A stretch of DNA of 51,911 nucleotides from Pseudomonas maioricensis (GCF_022790535.1 NZ_LOHG01000004.1:90007-141917), one strand, 5' to 3'. Positions 16,091-25,027 are shown, counted from the stretch's first letter. The notes: generated by a model from the letters alone, not told the origin. Numbers and translations are program-made.

Positions 16091-17401
16091 TCAGTTGCTG
16101 ACGAACACCGCATCGACTTTCATGCCGCGACGCAAGCCAAATACTGCAGCGGTCCCCAGCCCCACCGCGCCCATGATCGCGACGTAGCCAACGCACACCC
16201 ATGGGCTCCATGGCATCAGTGCGATGAGCACCAACGGCGTAATGCTGGCCCACAGTGCGTAAGCGATGTTGTACGTGAATGAGATACCTGAAACGCGAAT
16301 GGTGGGCGGGAACAATCCGACCATTACCGAAGGCACGACCCCGACGATGCCGCAGGCCAGACCCGCCAATGCATAGGCGATGCCCGGAGCGAGCCATTGG
16401 CCGATCAGGCTGGCGTAAAGCAGGCCGATGCCAAGCGGCAGCAGCATGCTGTAGACAATCACGCCACGCCAGGCGCCGATACGATCGACCAGCATGCCCG
16501 CCAGCACACAACCAATGTTCAGGAATACGATACCCAGGCTGCTGAGGGCAAACGTATCGCTGGCGCTCATGCCGAAACGTTTTTGCATGACCGTCGGGGT
16601 AATGACCACCAACACCACCACCGCTGAGGTCAGTACGCACGTCAGCAAGGCGGCGGGCAACAGCGACTGACGGTGTTCGCGCAGCACCGCTGTCAGGGGG
16701 AACTCCGTCGCTGCTTCGCGCTGGGCGTGCATGGCCATGAACACTGGCGTCTCGCTCAACCAGCGGCGCAGCCATACGCCGAGCACACCAAAAGCGCCGC
16801 CCAGCAGAAAGGGTATGCGCCAGGCATAGTCGAGTATTTCCGCCGGGGTGAAGACCTTGGCCAGCCAGGTAGCGATCAGTGCGCCCAGCAGATAACCAAA
16901 CGTCAAACCCGCCTGAAGGATGCCCAGTGCGTAACCGCGATGACCTTTGGGGGCGTGTTCGGCAACAAATACCCAGGCGCTTGGGACCTCGCCACCTACC
17001 GCTGCACCTTGCAGGATACGCAACGCCAGCAGGATCAACGGCGCCCAATAGCCGATCTGCGCGTACGTTGGCATCACTCCGATCAGCAGACACGGCAGCG
17101 CCATCATCAGAATGCTCAGGCTGAACACCCGCTTGCGTCCCAACCGGTCAGCGAAGTGGGCCATCAGGATGCCGCCCAGCGGACGGGCCAGATAGCCGGT
17201 CACGAAGATCCCGAAGCTTTGCAACAGACGCAACCACTCGGGCATTTCTGGTGGGAAGAACAGCTGGCTGAGGGTCAGCGCAAAGAAGACGAAAATGATG
17301 AAGTCATAGATTTCCAGCGCCCCGCCCAGCGCCGCGAGGCCCAGGGTTTTATAGTCAGCCCGGGACAGCGGCTGAGGACGTGGTCGAGCAATGGCCGTCA
17401 T
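16091..17401 (-). CDS. MFS proton symporter of the metabolite:H+ (ShiA/ProP-like) family (436 aa)
   Basis: Twelve membrane segments. The family marks are clear: the N-terminal LGGALEIYDFIIFVFFA, then YLARPLGGILMAHFADRLGR (motif A of metabolite:H+ symporters) and LRILQGAAVGGEVPSAWVF. These belong to uptake systems for compatible solutes, dicarboxylates or aromatic acids. The substrate is undetermined. The ATG at 17401 is preferred over an in-frame codon 21 residues upstream, because the extra residues are polar and the family usually starts near here; the ribosome site is weak either way. No catabolic gene lies next to it. Confidence 0.88.
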   Translation of the reverse strand: MTAIARPRPQPLSRADYKTLGLAALGGALEIYDFIIFVFFALTLSQLFFPPEMPEWLRLLQSFGIFVTGYLARPLGGILMAHFADRLGRKRVFSLSILMMALPCLLIGVMPTYAQIGYWAPLILLALRILQGAAVGGEVPSAWVFVAEHAPKGHRGYALGILQAGLTFGYLLGALIATWLAKVFTPAEILDYAWRIPFLLGGAFGVLGVWLRRWLSETPVFMAMHAQREAATEFPLTAVLREHRQSLLPAALLTCVLTSAVVVLVVITPTVMQKRFGMSASDTFALSSLGIVFLNIGCVLAGMLVDRIGAWRGVIVYSMLLPLGIGLLYASLIGQWLAPGIAYALAGLACGIVGVVPSVMVGLFPPTIRVSGISFTYNIAYALWASITPLVLIALMPWSPWVCVGYVAIMGAVGLGTAAVFGLRRGMKVDAVFVSN

Positions 17402-17832
17402 AAGGACCCCGGACACGGAAGAGTGAGAACGCGACACTGCGTCGCAGGGCGCGAAGAATAGCAAAAAGGAGGCTAATGGCTAGGGGTTTGGATGAGTGGT
17501 GACGTGGTACTGCCTGAAACCGAGGCGCGCCAATCGCGAGCAAGCTCGGCTCCCACAGAGCCCACGCAGTCCCGGCCGGTCCCACAAGATCAAGAGATCG
17601 CTTGCAGGCAAACATAGAATCTCTCACGGGTTCTGCGTGATTCCAGGTATTGGCGCGATGTCGTGGGACCGAAAAACTTGCAGGAAGACAGGGGGTTTAC
17701 AACCAGCAATAACGCCCACGTTTATTATTAAGCGTGAATTAAGTATCAGTGGCTAATCTGGCTTCAACAGGCAACGGAACGATTCAGTTGCCCCTCGATC
17801 AATATCACCAGATCAACCATAAGGAAGTACTC
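17402..17832. other. 431-bp intergenic region
   Basis: Divergent promoters of the MFS symporter and the PepSY protein. It includes a REP half-element (17530-17557). A ribosome site AAGGA at 17821-17825 serves the PepSY gene. Nothing else recognised. Confidence 0.5.
17530..17557. repeat. REP half-element
   Basis: CAATCGCGAGCAAGCTCGGC followed by TCCCACAG matches the right end of the GCTTGCTCGCGAT-class REPs in the GTGGGAGC variant. Confidence 0.5.
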
Positions 17833-18141
17833 ATGAAAACGTTGAATGCCTTGTTTGCTGCTGTTGCCCTTACTGCCGCCGCTGGCGCTGCCCAGGCAGA
17901 CGTTCGTCCAGATCAGATCCCTGGCCTGCTCAAATCGGGCGCGATCATGGACTTCGAAAAGTTGAACAAGCTGGCGCAGGACAAGCACCCAGGCTTTACC
18001 ATCCATGACACCGAACTGGATCAGGACGCACAAGGCAACTATATCTATCAGGTTGAACTGCGCGATGCTCAAGGTGTTGAGTGGGACGTTGATGTCAACG
18101 CCAAGACAGGCGCTATTGTAAAAGACAAACAGGATAAGTAA
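17833..18141 (+). CDS. Periplasmic PepSY-domain protein (102 aa)
   Basis: A signal peptide of about 22 residues (ending AQA-DV) is followed by one PepSY domain. Residues about 65-100 hold the typical YIYQVELRDAQGVEWDVDVN and the closing KTGAIVKD. PepSY domains are thought to inhibit proteases or act as small ligand or metal sensors in the periplasm. The start at 17833 is fixed by AAGGAAGTACTC just before ATG. Monocistronic, ending at a strong bidirectional hairpin. Confidence 0.85.
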   Translation: MKTLNALFAAVALTAAAGAAQADVRPDQIPGLLKSGAIMDFEKLNKLAQDKHPGFTIHDTELDQDAQGNYIYQVELRDAQGVEWDVDVNAKTGAIVKDKQDK

Positions 18142-18174
18142 TCAATACTGAGCTGTTTGATATGAACCTGCCGG

Positions 18175-18254
18175 GCTGAACGTGTTAGAAAAAACGCAGG
18201 ATAAGTCAGTCAAAGCGTCACTGACTTATCCCACGTATAACCTACACGTTCAGC
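18175..18254. terminator. Nested inverted repeats between convergent genes
   Basis: The inner stem has 12-bp perfect arms at 18199-18210 and 18220-18231 (GGATAAGTCAGT), loop nine bases. The outer arms, GCTGAACGTGT, lie at 18175-18185 and 18244-18254. The site lies between the PepSY and sugar-dehydrogenase stops and probably terminates both. Confidence 0.7.
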
Positions 18255-18265
18255 ACTGCAGGTTT

Positions 18266-19417
18266 TTACTGTTTCAACCCTACTTTCAATAGTTGACCAT
18301 TGTCTTCATCGGTCAACACATAGATATAACCATCCGGTCCTTGGCGCACGTCCCGAATGCGCTTCTTGAGGTCACCCAGCAAACGTTCTTCATGAACGAT
18401 CTTGCCATCTTCAAATTCCAGCCGAATCAGATCTTCCGATGCCAGGGCACCAATGAACAGGTTGTGGTCCCAGGCCTTGAAACGTGACGCGTCGTAGAAC
18501 GCCATGCCGCTGATGCCCGGTGATTTTTCCCAGACGTGGAACGGCTTGATGGTGCCTTCGACAAACTTGCCTTTGGCTTCGGGAATAGCCTCGCCAGAAT
18601 AATTGATGCCATGAGTCGCCAGCGGCCAGCCGTAGTTCTGGGCGCGCTCGATGATGTTCACTTCATCGCCACCTTTAGGGCCATGCTCGTTGGTCCATAA
18701 CGTGCCAGTCCATGGGTTGAGCGCAGCCCCTTGTTGATTGCGATGGCCATACGACCAGATTTCAGGACGCACGTTTTTCTGGCCAACGAACGGGTTGTCA
18801 GGTGGCACCTTGCCGTCGGCGAACAGACGTACGATCTTGCCCTGCAATTTGTCCAGATCCTGGGCTGTCGGCCGGTCATTGTTCTCGCCGAGGGCGATGA
18901 ACAAGTACCCCTCACGATCGAAGACAATCCGCGCGCCAAAGTGATTGCCCACCGACAGCTTTGGCTGTTGGCGGAAGATCACATTGAAATCTTCCAGCTT
19001 GGTCAGGTCTGCCGAGAGACGCCCGCGGCCTGCAGCGGTGCCTGCCTTGCCGTCGTCACCGACCTCGGAAAAGGTCAGGTACACCATGCGGTCCTTGGCG
19101 AAGTCCGGAGACAGGACAACGTCCAGCAAACCACCCTGCCCGTTTGCCCAGACCTTGGGCACGCCGGACAAGGGTTGGGACAAGGTGCCGTCAGGCGACA
19201 CAACGCGCAGGTTGCCCGGCTTTTCAGTCACCAGCATGCCCTTGTTGTCCGGCAGGAATGCCACGGCCCACGGGTGGGCGAGCCCTTTGGCCACTTCTTC
19301 GACGCTGATGGTACCTTGCTCGGTTTTGAAATCCTGTACGGGACCTGCAGCAGCGCTCAGCGGCAAACTCAAAAAGGCGCTGGCACACAACGTTGCGATC
19401 AAGGTTTTGCAATGCAT
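18266..19417 (-). CDS. Periplasmic PQQ-dependent sugar dehydrogenase, YliI/Asd type (383 aa)
   Basis: The signal peptide (ending SAAA-GP) sends it to the periplasm. The beta-propeller of the glucose/sorbosone dehydrogenase family is visible: GLAHPWAVAFLPD near the start, GRGRLSADL, NHFGARIVFDREGYLFIALG with the catalytic-type His, YGHRNQQGAALNP, and NEHGPKGGDEVN. These match the PQQ- and calcium-binding loops of Asd/YliI. The enzyme would oxidise aldose sugars using PQQ and feed electrons to the respiratory chain. Start supported by AAGGA. PQQ synthesis genes are not in the window. Confidence 0.92.
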   Translation of the reverse strand: MHCKTLIATLCASAFLSLPLSAAAGPVQDFKTEQGTISVEEVAKGLAHPWAVAFLPDNKGMLVTEKPGNLRVVSPDGTLSQPLSGVPKVWANGQGGLLDVVLSPDFAKDRMVYLTFSEVGDDGKAGTAAGRGRLSADLTKLEDFNVIFRQQPKLSVGNHFGARIVFDREGYLFIALGENNDRPTAQDLDKLQGKIVRLFADGKVPPDNPFVGQKNVRPEIWSYGHRNQQGAALNPWTGTLWTNEHGPKGGDEVNIIERAQNYGWPLATHGINYSGEAIPEAKGKFVEGTIKPFHVWEKSPGISGMAFYDASRFKAWDHNLFIGALASEDLIRLEFEDGKIVHEERLLGDLKKRIRDVRQGPDGYIYVLTDEDNGQLLKVGLKQ

Positions 19418-19437
19418 GGACGATTCCTTATGTCATG

Positions 19438-19461
19438 AAAAAGCCCCCCGGCTTGCGGGGG
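19438..19461 (-). terminator. Intrinsic terminator of the small exported-protein gene
   Basis: Read on the minus strand, the stem CCCCCG/CGGGGG with a five-base loop is followed by GCTTTTTC. It lies downstream of the 108-aa gene and just before the sugar dehydrogenase start, so the two genes are separate units. Confidence 0.75.
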
Positions 19462-19470
19462 ATGCGGGTC

Positions 19471-19797
19471 TCAATCAGTACTTTTACGGTTCTGCCCGGA
19501 ATTGCTGTCGCCTGGGCGAGGGGCTGGTTGTCGGGTCGGGTAACCATTGCCGATGCCGCCATTTTCCAGAGTAGGCGGCCTTGGGTTAGGGGCCGTACTC
19601 GGGCCGCGCACAGGTGGCGTGGACGGGACAGTGCCTTGGCGGCTGTTAGGGTTGGCACGGTGAATAGGGCTGTTATTCGGATTGCCGCTATTAAGCGTAC
19701 TGTTGGGCAAGGTCTGGGCCTGGGCGACACTGGTCATGCCAGCTGTCAGCAGGCTCCCCAGGGTCAGGAATGCAACACGTCGCGCAAAACTGTTCAT
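19471..19797 (-). CDS. Small exported Pro/Asn/Ser-rich protein (108 aa)
   Basis: The signal peptide (about 28 residues, ending AQA-QT) is followed by an 80-residue tail that is low in hydrophobics and rich in Pro, Asn, Ser, Gly and Arg, so it is likely disordered in the periplasm. No domain recognised. The ATG at 19797 was taken over the adjacent GTG because AAGG is then six bases upstream. A strong terminator follows directly. Open frames on the opposite strand here are longer but have no ribosome site or signal. Confidence 0.6.
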   Translation of the reverse strand: MNSFARRVAFLTLGSLLTAGMTSVAQAQTLPNSTLNSGNPNNSPIHRANPNSRQGTVPSTPPVRGPSTAPNPRPPTLENGGIGNGYPTRQPAPRPGDSNSGQNRKSTD

Positions 19798-19991
19798 CAC
19801 TTACCTTCTGTTGAAAACGGTAACGATCCGGATCTTTGATGGCGATTGCTCCGCTAGGTTCGCCCTCAACAGGGTGGATGAGCAACCGGCGCGGGTTTGA
19901 GTTTGTAACAAGGATGTGCAGCGGTGCCGGCAGAGCCCGCCCGGTAGCTCTCATCAAACGCAAAATAGCCATATGAATTCAGATGCTTTTT

Positions 19992-20082
19992 CTGTAGGAG
20001 TGAGCTTGCTCGCGATAGCGTCTAATCCGACGATAATTTCTCGACGTTACTACCGCTATCGCGAGCAAGCTCACTCCTACAG
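19992..20082. repeat. REPIN, GCTTGCTCGCGAT class
   Basis: Heads CTGTAGGAGTGAGCTTGCTC in perfect inversion around a spacer of about 35 bases. Same class as 33588-33678 and 38190-38280. Confidence 0.9.
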
Positions 20083-20250
20083 GACCCGATGTTTGCTGTC
20101 CGATAGCGTTGCGTCTGGATGAAGGGGCAAACTCGTTCACGAGAAAGGCCAGCCCATCTGATACACCTCACTGGACTGTAACGCTGCGACAATGGCGCGC
20201 AGGCAACATCACAGGTTCTCAGTGTTAATAATCAGGAGAAAACCAGCCTC

Positions 20251-21354
20251 ATGACAGACACCCCCGAGGCAGCACCGGCGCTGAAGGAAATTTTCAACCG
20301 GGCGCGGCTGCAGCACATCGCCGAGCAAACCCGTGCGATCTACCCCGCTTTCGATACCGAGGCGTTTTTGGCCCATGTGGCTCATGACCTGGACAGCCAG
20401 TCGCTCATGCAACGCCTCAATCGCGTCAGTCGCGGCCTGCACGCTGGCTTGCCTGCCGACTTCAGGGAGGCGCTGGACATTCTGCAAGCACTCGCGCCAC
20501 GCCTGAACAGCAGCTTTGTCAGCCTTATCCTCCCGGAATACGTTGCGTTGTACGGTCAGCACGACTTTGACCGCTCTATGCAGGCATTGAAATTCTTCAC
20601 CACGTTTGGCTCATCTGAATTTGCCGTGCGGCATTTCCTGCGTCTGGATTTCCCGCGCGCACTGCAGATCATGCAAGGCTGGGCGCTGGACGAAGATGAA
20701 CATGTGCGCAGGCTCGCCAGCGAAGGCAGCAGACCACGTCTGCCGTGGTCATTTCGGCTGGAGACGTTGATGGTCGATCCGACGCCGGTATTGCCGATCC
20801 TCGACGCACTCAAAGCCGACACCAGCCTCTACGTGCGTAAGTCAGTGGCCAATCACCTGAACGACATCACCAAGGACAACCCCGACTGGGTGCTCGCACA
20901 GATCGAAAGCTGGTCACTGGATAACCCGCATACGGCCTGGATTGCCCGTCATGCACTGCGCTCGCTGATCAAGAAAGGTGATCGACGCGCGCTGACGATA
21001 ATGGGTGCCGGGCACGCGCCGCAGGTACGCGTTGAACAGGTCAGCGTCACCCCGGGCGAGATTCGTCTGGGAGATAACCTGAGCCTGTCTTTTGAGTTGA
21101 CCTCAACGACCGCAGAAAGCCAGCGACTGATCATCGACTACGCGATTCATTACGTGAAGAAATCCGGTGGCACCTCGGCCAAGGTTTTCAAACTCAAGAC
21201 ACTGGAACTGGAGCCGGGAAAATCAGTGCTTGTCACGCGCAAGCTTCAGGTCCGTAATTTCACCACCCGCGTGCATTACCCGGGCGTGCATGAACTGGAC
21301 GTTCTGATCAACGGTGAGTGTCTGGGCAGCAGTCGCTTTGAACTGCTGCCTTGA
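20251..21354 (+). CDS. alkC: DNA alkylation repair glycosylase AlkC with Ig-like tail (367 aa)
   Basis: Residues about 1-255 form the HEAT-like repeat array of the AlkC/AlkD superfamily: ALKFFTTFGSSEFAVRHFL, WALDEDEHVRRLASEGSRPR, LYVRKSVANHLNDITKDNPDWV and HTAWIARHALRSLIKKGD. The blocks with conserved Trp, Arg and Asp line the DNA groove. Residues about 262-367 are beta-rich and match the Ig-like domain appended in one AlkC subgroup known from P. fluorescens. The enzyme removes 3-methylcytosine and 3-methyladenine without flipping the base. Transcribed alone. The ribosome site (CAGGAG) is about 15 bases from the ATG, slightly long. Confidence 0.9.
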   Translation: MTDTPEAAPALKEIFNRARLQHIAEQTRAIYPAFDTEAFLAHVAHDLDSQSLMQRLNRVSRGLHAGLPADFREALDILQALAPRLNSSFVSLILPEYVALYGQHDFDRSMQALKFFTTFGSSEFAVRHFLRLDFPRALQIMQGWALDEDEHVRRLASEGSRPRLPWSFRLETLMVDPTPVLPILDALKADTSLYVRKSVANHLNDITKDNPDWVLAQIESWSLDNPHTAWIARHALRSLIKKGDRRALTIMGAGHAPQVRVEQVSVTPGEIRLGDNLSLSFELTSTTAESQRLIIDYAIHYVKKSGGTSAKVFKLKTLELEPGKSVLVTRKLQVRNFTTRVHYPGVHELDVLINGECLGSSRFELLP

Positions 21355-21473
21355 TGGCTGCACAAATCTTCCAGACACATGGAATGACAAACGACGACAA
21401 TCAAGAAAACGGCGTGACCGTTCAGCCTTATCTTTCACCTGCACCACCTCCGCTGTTCTGACAGGACTTCGCC

Positions 21474-22310
21474 ATGGCCAATAGCAACTGGATCGACTTG
21501 AAGCAGGACCACGAGTCCGGCATCGAGACGATTCGTGCGCATTTTGAGGGTCATGCCTATGATCCCCATTGGCACGACAGCTACCTGGTGGGCATTACCG
21601 AGCAGGGTGTGCAGCAGTTTCACTGTCGGCGTCAGCGGCGCATCAGTACGCCGGGGCGAATCTTTTTGCTTGAGCCCGGTGAGATCCATGACGGTGACGC
21701 GCCTGCACCGGAAGGCTTCACCTACCTGACGCTGTATGTGGACCCCAAATGGCTGGACCGGGAATTGCGGGCGCTGTTCGAACATACTCCGGCCGACTGC
21801 CAGATCAGCTTTGCCGACACCCAGGCTGATGATCTGCGTCTGGCCACGGCCACCGCCAACGCGTTCAACATGCTGCACGGTGACGAACTGCGCATTGTGC
21901 GCCAAACAGCCCTTGATGATTTGCTGTCGAACCTGACCCGCCACCTGCGCTGGCGCACGCAGGTCTCTCCTGACCCACGCTTGCCCCTGGTGGCGCAAAC
22001 CGCCCGTGAGTTTCTGCACAGTCACAGCCATCAGGACATTGGTCTGGATGACCTGGCACGGATCACCGGGGTTGACCGGTTTCGTCTGACACGGGCATTC
22101 AAGGCAGCATTCGGCATCGCGCCGCATGCCTATCTGATCCAGCTGCGTCTGGCCAGGGCCCGACGGCTGCTGGCCAGCGGTCAATCCCCTGCCGAAGTTG
22201 CAGCCGCGCTTGGCTTTGCCGATCAAAGCCATCTGGGGCGCTGGTTTCAGCGGGCGTACAGGATGACGCCCGCCCACTACCGCAAGCGCTGCTCAAACCT
22301 TCCAGACTGA
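21474..22310 (+). CDS. AraC-family regulator with cupin sensor (278 aa)
   Basis: The N-terminal cupin (about 25-90) shows HDSYLVGITEQGVQQF and LLEPGEIHDGDAP, the AraC-type ligand pocket. Two HTH motifs make the C-terminal domain (about 175-275): LDDLARITGVDRFRLTRAFK and VAAALGFADQSHLGRWF, with PAHYRK closing. It lies 52 bp upstream of a LysE exporter gene in the same direction. This AraC-LysE pairing is common, and the regulator probably activates amino-acid export in response to its substrate. Ribosome site CAGGACTTCGCC fits the ATG. Confidence 0.9.
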   Translation: MANSNWIDLKQDHESGIETIRAHFEGHAYDPHWHDSYLVGITEQGVQQFHCRRQRRISTPGRIFLLEPGEIHDGDAPAPEGFTYLTLYVDPKWLDRELRALFEHTPADCQISFADTQADDLRLATATANAFNMLHGDELRIVRQTALDDLLSNLTRHLRWRTQVSPDPRLPLVAQTAREFLHSHSHQDIGLDDLARITGVDRFRLTRAFKAAFGIAPHAYLIQLRLARARRLLASGQSPAEVAAALGFADQSHLGRWFQRAYRMTPAHYRKRCSNLPD

Positions 22311-22362
22311 CGCGCTGCCGATGGCGATGATTGACTGACGATCAATCACCGACGAGCGTTTC

Positions 22363-22968
22363 ATGGAACAGTTCTTACCTTTCATGCTGTTTGCTTTCGT
22401 GTCATCCATCACGCCTGGCCCGACCAATATTCTGGTGATGACCAACAGCTCGCGACACGGCTGGACAGTGGTCGCGCCCATCGTGCTGGGTGCCTGTGGC
22501 GGCGCCGCTGCGCTGGTCTTGCTGGTGGGCACAGGCATTGGTGATGTGCTGGCCCGTCATCAGGGTATTCAGACCGCCATGTCGTGGGTCGGGATTGCGT
22601 GGCTGAGCTGGATGGCCTGGCAGATTTTCAGCGCACCGCCCGCCGCCATTACCCCCACCGGCACCGACAGCAAAGGCCCGCGCCTGGGCCTGTTCGGCGC
22701 CGCCAGCCTGCAACTGGTAAACCCCAAGACGTGGATGATGGCGCTGGCGGTGATCAGCGTTTTTGCTGGCGCTGATGCGGACAGGGGCATGCGCGTGGTG
22801 TACCTGTCGCTGATGTTCTTCCTGATCGCCATCCCGTGCATGACAGCCTGGGCCTGGCTGGGCGTCAGCGCCGCCCGCTTCTGCCAGTCACCGCAGAGCA
22901 TGCAACGCTTCAACCGCAGCATGGCGCTGTTGCTGCTGGCCTCGACGTGGATGACGGTGTGGGTTTGA
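22363..22968 (+). CDS. LysE/RhtB-family amino-acid exporter (201 aa)
   Basis: Six hydrophobic helices and about 200 residues, starting with the family signature FVSSITPGPTNILVMTNSSRHG in the first loop. The second half has LQLVNPKTWMMALAV, the conserved NPK element. Inner-membrane efflux of an amino acid or homoserine-like compound is expected. It is preceded by its likely AraC regulator. A short hairpin lies in the 52-bp gap (22327-22348). A half REP follows the stop. Confidence 0.9.
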   Translation: MEQFLPFMLFAFVSSITPGPTNILVMTNSSRHGWTVVAPIVLGACGGAAALVLLVGTGIGDVLARHQGIQTAMSWVGIAWLSWMAWQIFSAPPAAITPTGTDSKGPRLGLFGAASLQLVNPKTWMMALAVISVFAGADADRGMRVVYLSLMFFLIAIPCMTAWAWLGVSAARFCQSPQSMQRFNRSMALLLLASTWMTVWV

Positions 22969-22970
22969 AC

Positions 22971-23015
22971 GGTAGGAGGCAACTTGTTGGCGAAAGGGCC
23001 TGACGCGGTCCTTAG
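22971..23015. repeat. REP half-element
   Basis: GGTAGGAGGCAACTTGTTGG head without a clear mirrored partner, between the convergent LysE and histidine kinase genes. Confidence 0.5.
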
Positions 23016-23040
23016 GGCAAGTCAGCTCCAAGAGCTTGCA

Positions 23041-24216
23041 TCACCCCACCGGGCGCGCCAGGTTGATGGTGAAGGTGGTGCCGTCTTCGGCATTGGACAT
23101 CACGCTGACGTCTCCCCAATGCGCGCGGGCGATTTCGCGGACGATGAACAGGCCAAGGCCGATACTGCGGCTCGGGTCGTCATCGGCCACGCCATGTGGC
23201 ATCGGCTCAAACAGGCCGTCCAGACGCTCCGGGGCTATCGGTGGACCGAAGTTGTGTACCGCAATCCTGATCCACTGCGCGTCGAATGCCGAGGTGATGG
23301 TGATTGCCTCAGTCGCCGAGCCATAGGCCGCAGCGTTGCTGACCAGATTGTCGATGAGTTCGAACAGCCGGTCGGCGTCAGCAGTACACAGGCCTTCGCC
23401 GATACATTCATGCACCAACACCCGACGCGGAAAGATCAACCGTTGCTCGGCGACGCTGGCGGCGATCACCTCATGCAATTGCAACGGCTGGGGCAGCACA
23501 GAAATGCCACTACCGACCCGCGCCTGCGTGAAGTCCAGCAGGTCGACAATCAGACGCTGCGCACGCCCCACCGACTGGTTGACCAAACCCAGGCTGCGCT
23601 GCTGTTTCTCACTGAGCGCTTCCAGCCCGATCAACCCGGCCGCCATCTTGATGGCCGCGAGCGGATTGCGCAGATCATGGCTGACAATAGCGACCATTTG
23701 TTCGGCAAACGTGGCACGAATATCCGCTTCGGTCTGGGCCAGACGCAGCCTGTTCTGCACCGAAGACAACTCCTTTTGCGAGGCCAGTTGCTGCAACAAC
23801 AGGTCTTCAGCAGCCTGACGGGTATCCTCCAGCTCGCGCTGATATTTGTTACGTTCTTCGCCGCTCATCAACGCCAGGTTATGCACCACACCTTGAGCGG
23901 TTTCACGGCGCGCGGCGCTGAGCATCATGGTCAGGGCATGCCCGTCATGATGCTTCAGGTCGACTTTGATCTCCGACACCGAACCCTGTGCGGTCAACAA
24001 CGGCCCCCAGTGGGTCTGGTAGAAAATCCGGTCACCTGCGCCCAGTAAATCCTGAAAGCGTGACCCCGCCAGGCTCGCCTGCTCCAAACCCACCCACTGG
24101 CAGAAAGTCTGATTGGCGCGCAGGATGGTGCCGTCTTCCCGAGTCACCAGCAAACCACACGCAGCCGTTTCGAATAGCAGGTCGCTATCGATATGAAACG
24201 CTACATCAACAGGCAA
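23041..24216 (-). CDS. PAS histidine kinase coupled to an RsbQ-like hydrolase (391 aa)
   Basis: Soluble, no TM segment. A PAS domain (about 8-115, CGLLVTREDGTILRANQTF) is followed by a coiled coil (about 118-165), then HisKA with H180 in IVSHDLRNPLAAIK and an HATPase domain with NLVSNAAAYG and SIGLGLFI. The PAS and coiled coil resemble, from memory, the N-terminal half of B. subtilis RsbP, whose output is a PP2C phosphatase instead. The only usable start is a TTG at 24216, inside the 3' end of the RsbQ-like gene (11-bp overlap), implying coupled translation. No response regulator is adjacent, so its target is unknown. Confidence 0.88.
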   Translation of the reverse strand: MPVDVAFHIDSDLLFETAACGLLVTREDGTILRANQTFCQWVGLEQASLAGSRFQDLLGAGDRIFYQTHWGPLLTAQGSVSEIKVDLKHHDGHALTMMLSAARRETAQGVVHNLALMSGEERNKYQRELEDTRQAAEDLLLQQLASQKELSSVQNRLRLAQTEADIRATFAEQMVAIVSHDLRNPLAAIKMAAGLIGLEALSEKQQRSLGLVNQSVGRAQRLIVDLLDFTQARVGSGISVLPQPLQLHEVIAASVAEQRLIFPRRVLVHECIGEGLCTADADRLFELIDNLVSNAAAYGSATEAITITSAFDAQWIRIAVHNFGPPIAPERLDGLFEPMPHGVADDDPSRSIGLGLFIVREIARAHWGDVSVMSNAEDGTTFTINLARPVG

Positions 24217-25027
24217 GAGGTACTACTCCAGATTCACGAATGAACTCATCGATGGCTGCGATACAGGCGTCTGGCGCACTCATGTGCGGGCAATGACCAA
24301 TGTTGTCGATGATCCGCAAGGTGCAGTCTGGCATCACCCTCTGCAGATAATTCCCTACTTCGAGCGGCGCGATAAAGTCGTTGTTGCATTGCAGGACCAG
24401 GGTTTTGGTCGGCAGTCGCGCAACGTCCTTGCGGTTATCCGCCATGAAGGTGACACGGGCGAACTGCTGGGAAATGACCGGGTCGGTGCGACAGAAACTC
24501 TGGGTCAACTCCTCACCCAGTTCAGGACGGCCGGGTGCGCCCATGATGGCCGGCGCCATGGTACTGGCCCAACCGAAGTAATTGGCCGCCAGCGTGCTGA
24601 GCAACGACACGATGTCCTGTCGGGTGAAGCCGCCCACATAGTCGCCATCGTTGATGTAGCAAGGCGACGGCCCCACCATTACGTGAGCCGCGAAATGGCC
24701 GGGCTCACGCAAATCTGCGAGAGCACCGATCATTGAGCTGACCGAGTGGCCAACATGAATCACTGGGCCAGGCCCGGCGAATTCCTTGACGACCTCCAGC
24801 AGATCACTGGCATAGCCGTCCAGTGAATCGTACTTGCGTTTGTAATAAGCCGTCAGATCAGACTTACCGTTACCAACTAGGTCGTACAACACCACCTTGA
24901 ATCGATCTGCGAACAGCGGCGCCATGAATCGCCACATGTTCTGATCGCAACCGAAGCCATGGGAAAATACGAGGGTTGCAGGCCCCTCGCCCATGACATT
25001 GACGTTATTGCGCAACTGCACCGACAT
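24206..25027 (-). CDS. RsbQ-like alpha/beta hydrolase sensor (273 aa)
   Basis: Alpha/beta-hydrolase of the RsbQ/KAI2/D14 group. The triad is S95 (GHSVS), D217 and H245 (GHCPHMS), close to the S96/D219/H247 of B. subtilis RsbQ. Other RsbQ-specific strings are present: FSHGFGCDQNMW, DLVGNGKSD, DSLDGYASD, MVGPSPCYIND and FCRTDPVISQQFA. In Bacillus, RsbQ hydrolyses an unknown small hydrophobic ligand and activates the PAS phosphatase RsbP under energy stress. Here the coupled partner is a histidine kinase. A strong GGAGGG site precedes the start. Related proteins in plants perceive karrikins and strigolactones. Confidence 0.9.
   Translation of the reverse strand: MSVQLRNNVNVMGEGPATLVFSHGFGCDQNMWRFMAPLFADRFKVVLYDLVGNGKSDLTAYYKRKYDSLDGYASDLLEVVKEFAGPGPVIHVGHSVSSMIGALADLREPGHFAAHVMVGPSPCYINDGDYVGGFTRQDIVSLLSTLAANYFGWASTMAPAIMGAPGRPELGEELTQSFCRTDPVISQQFARVTFMADNRKDVARLPTKTLVLQCNNDFIAPLEVGNYLQRVMPDCTLRIIDNIGHCPHMSAPDACIAAIDEFIRESGVVPLAC

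Noticed and set aside
16071..17461. Long open frames on both strands over the MFS symporter gene
   Set aside because: The true frame has twelve membrane helices and family motifs; the others are low-complexity Arg/His/Gln-rich products with no domain.
22984..24048. 354-codon frame opposite the PAS histidine kinase
   Set aside because: Antisense shadow; no recognisable domain or start signal.
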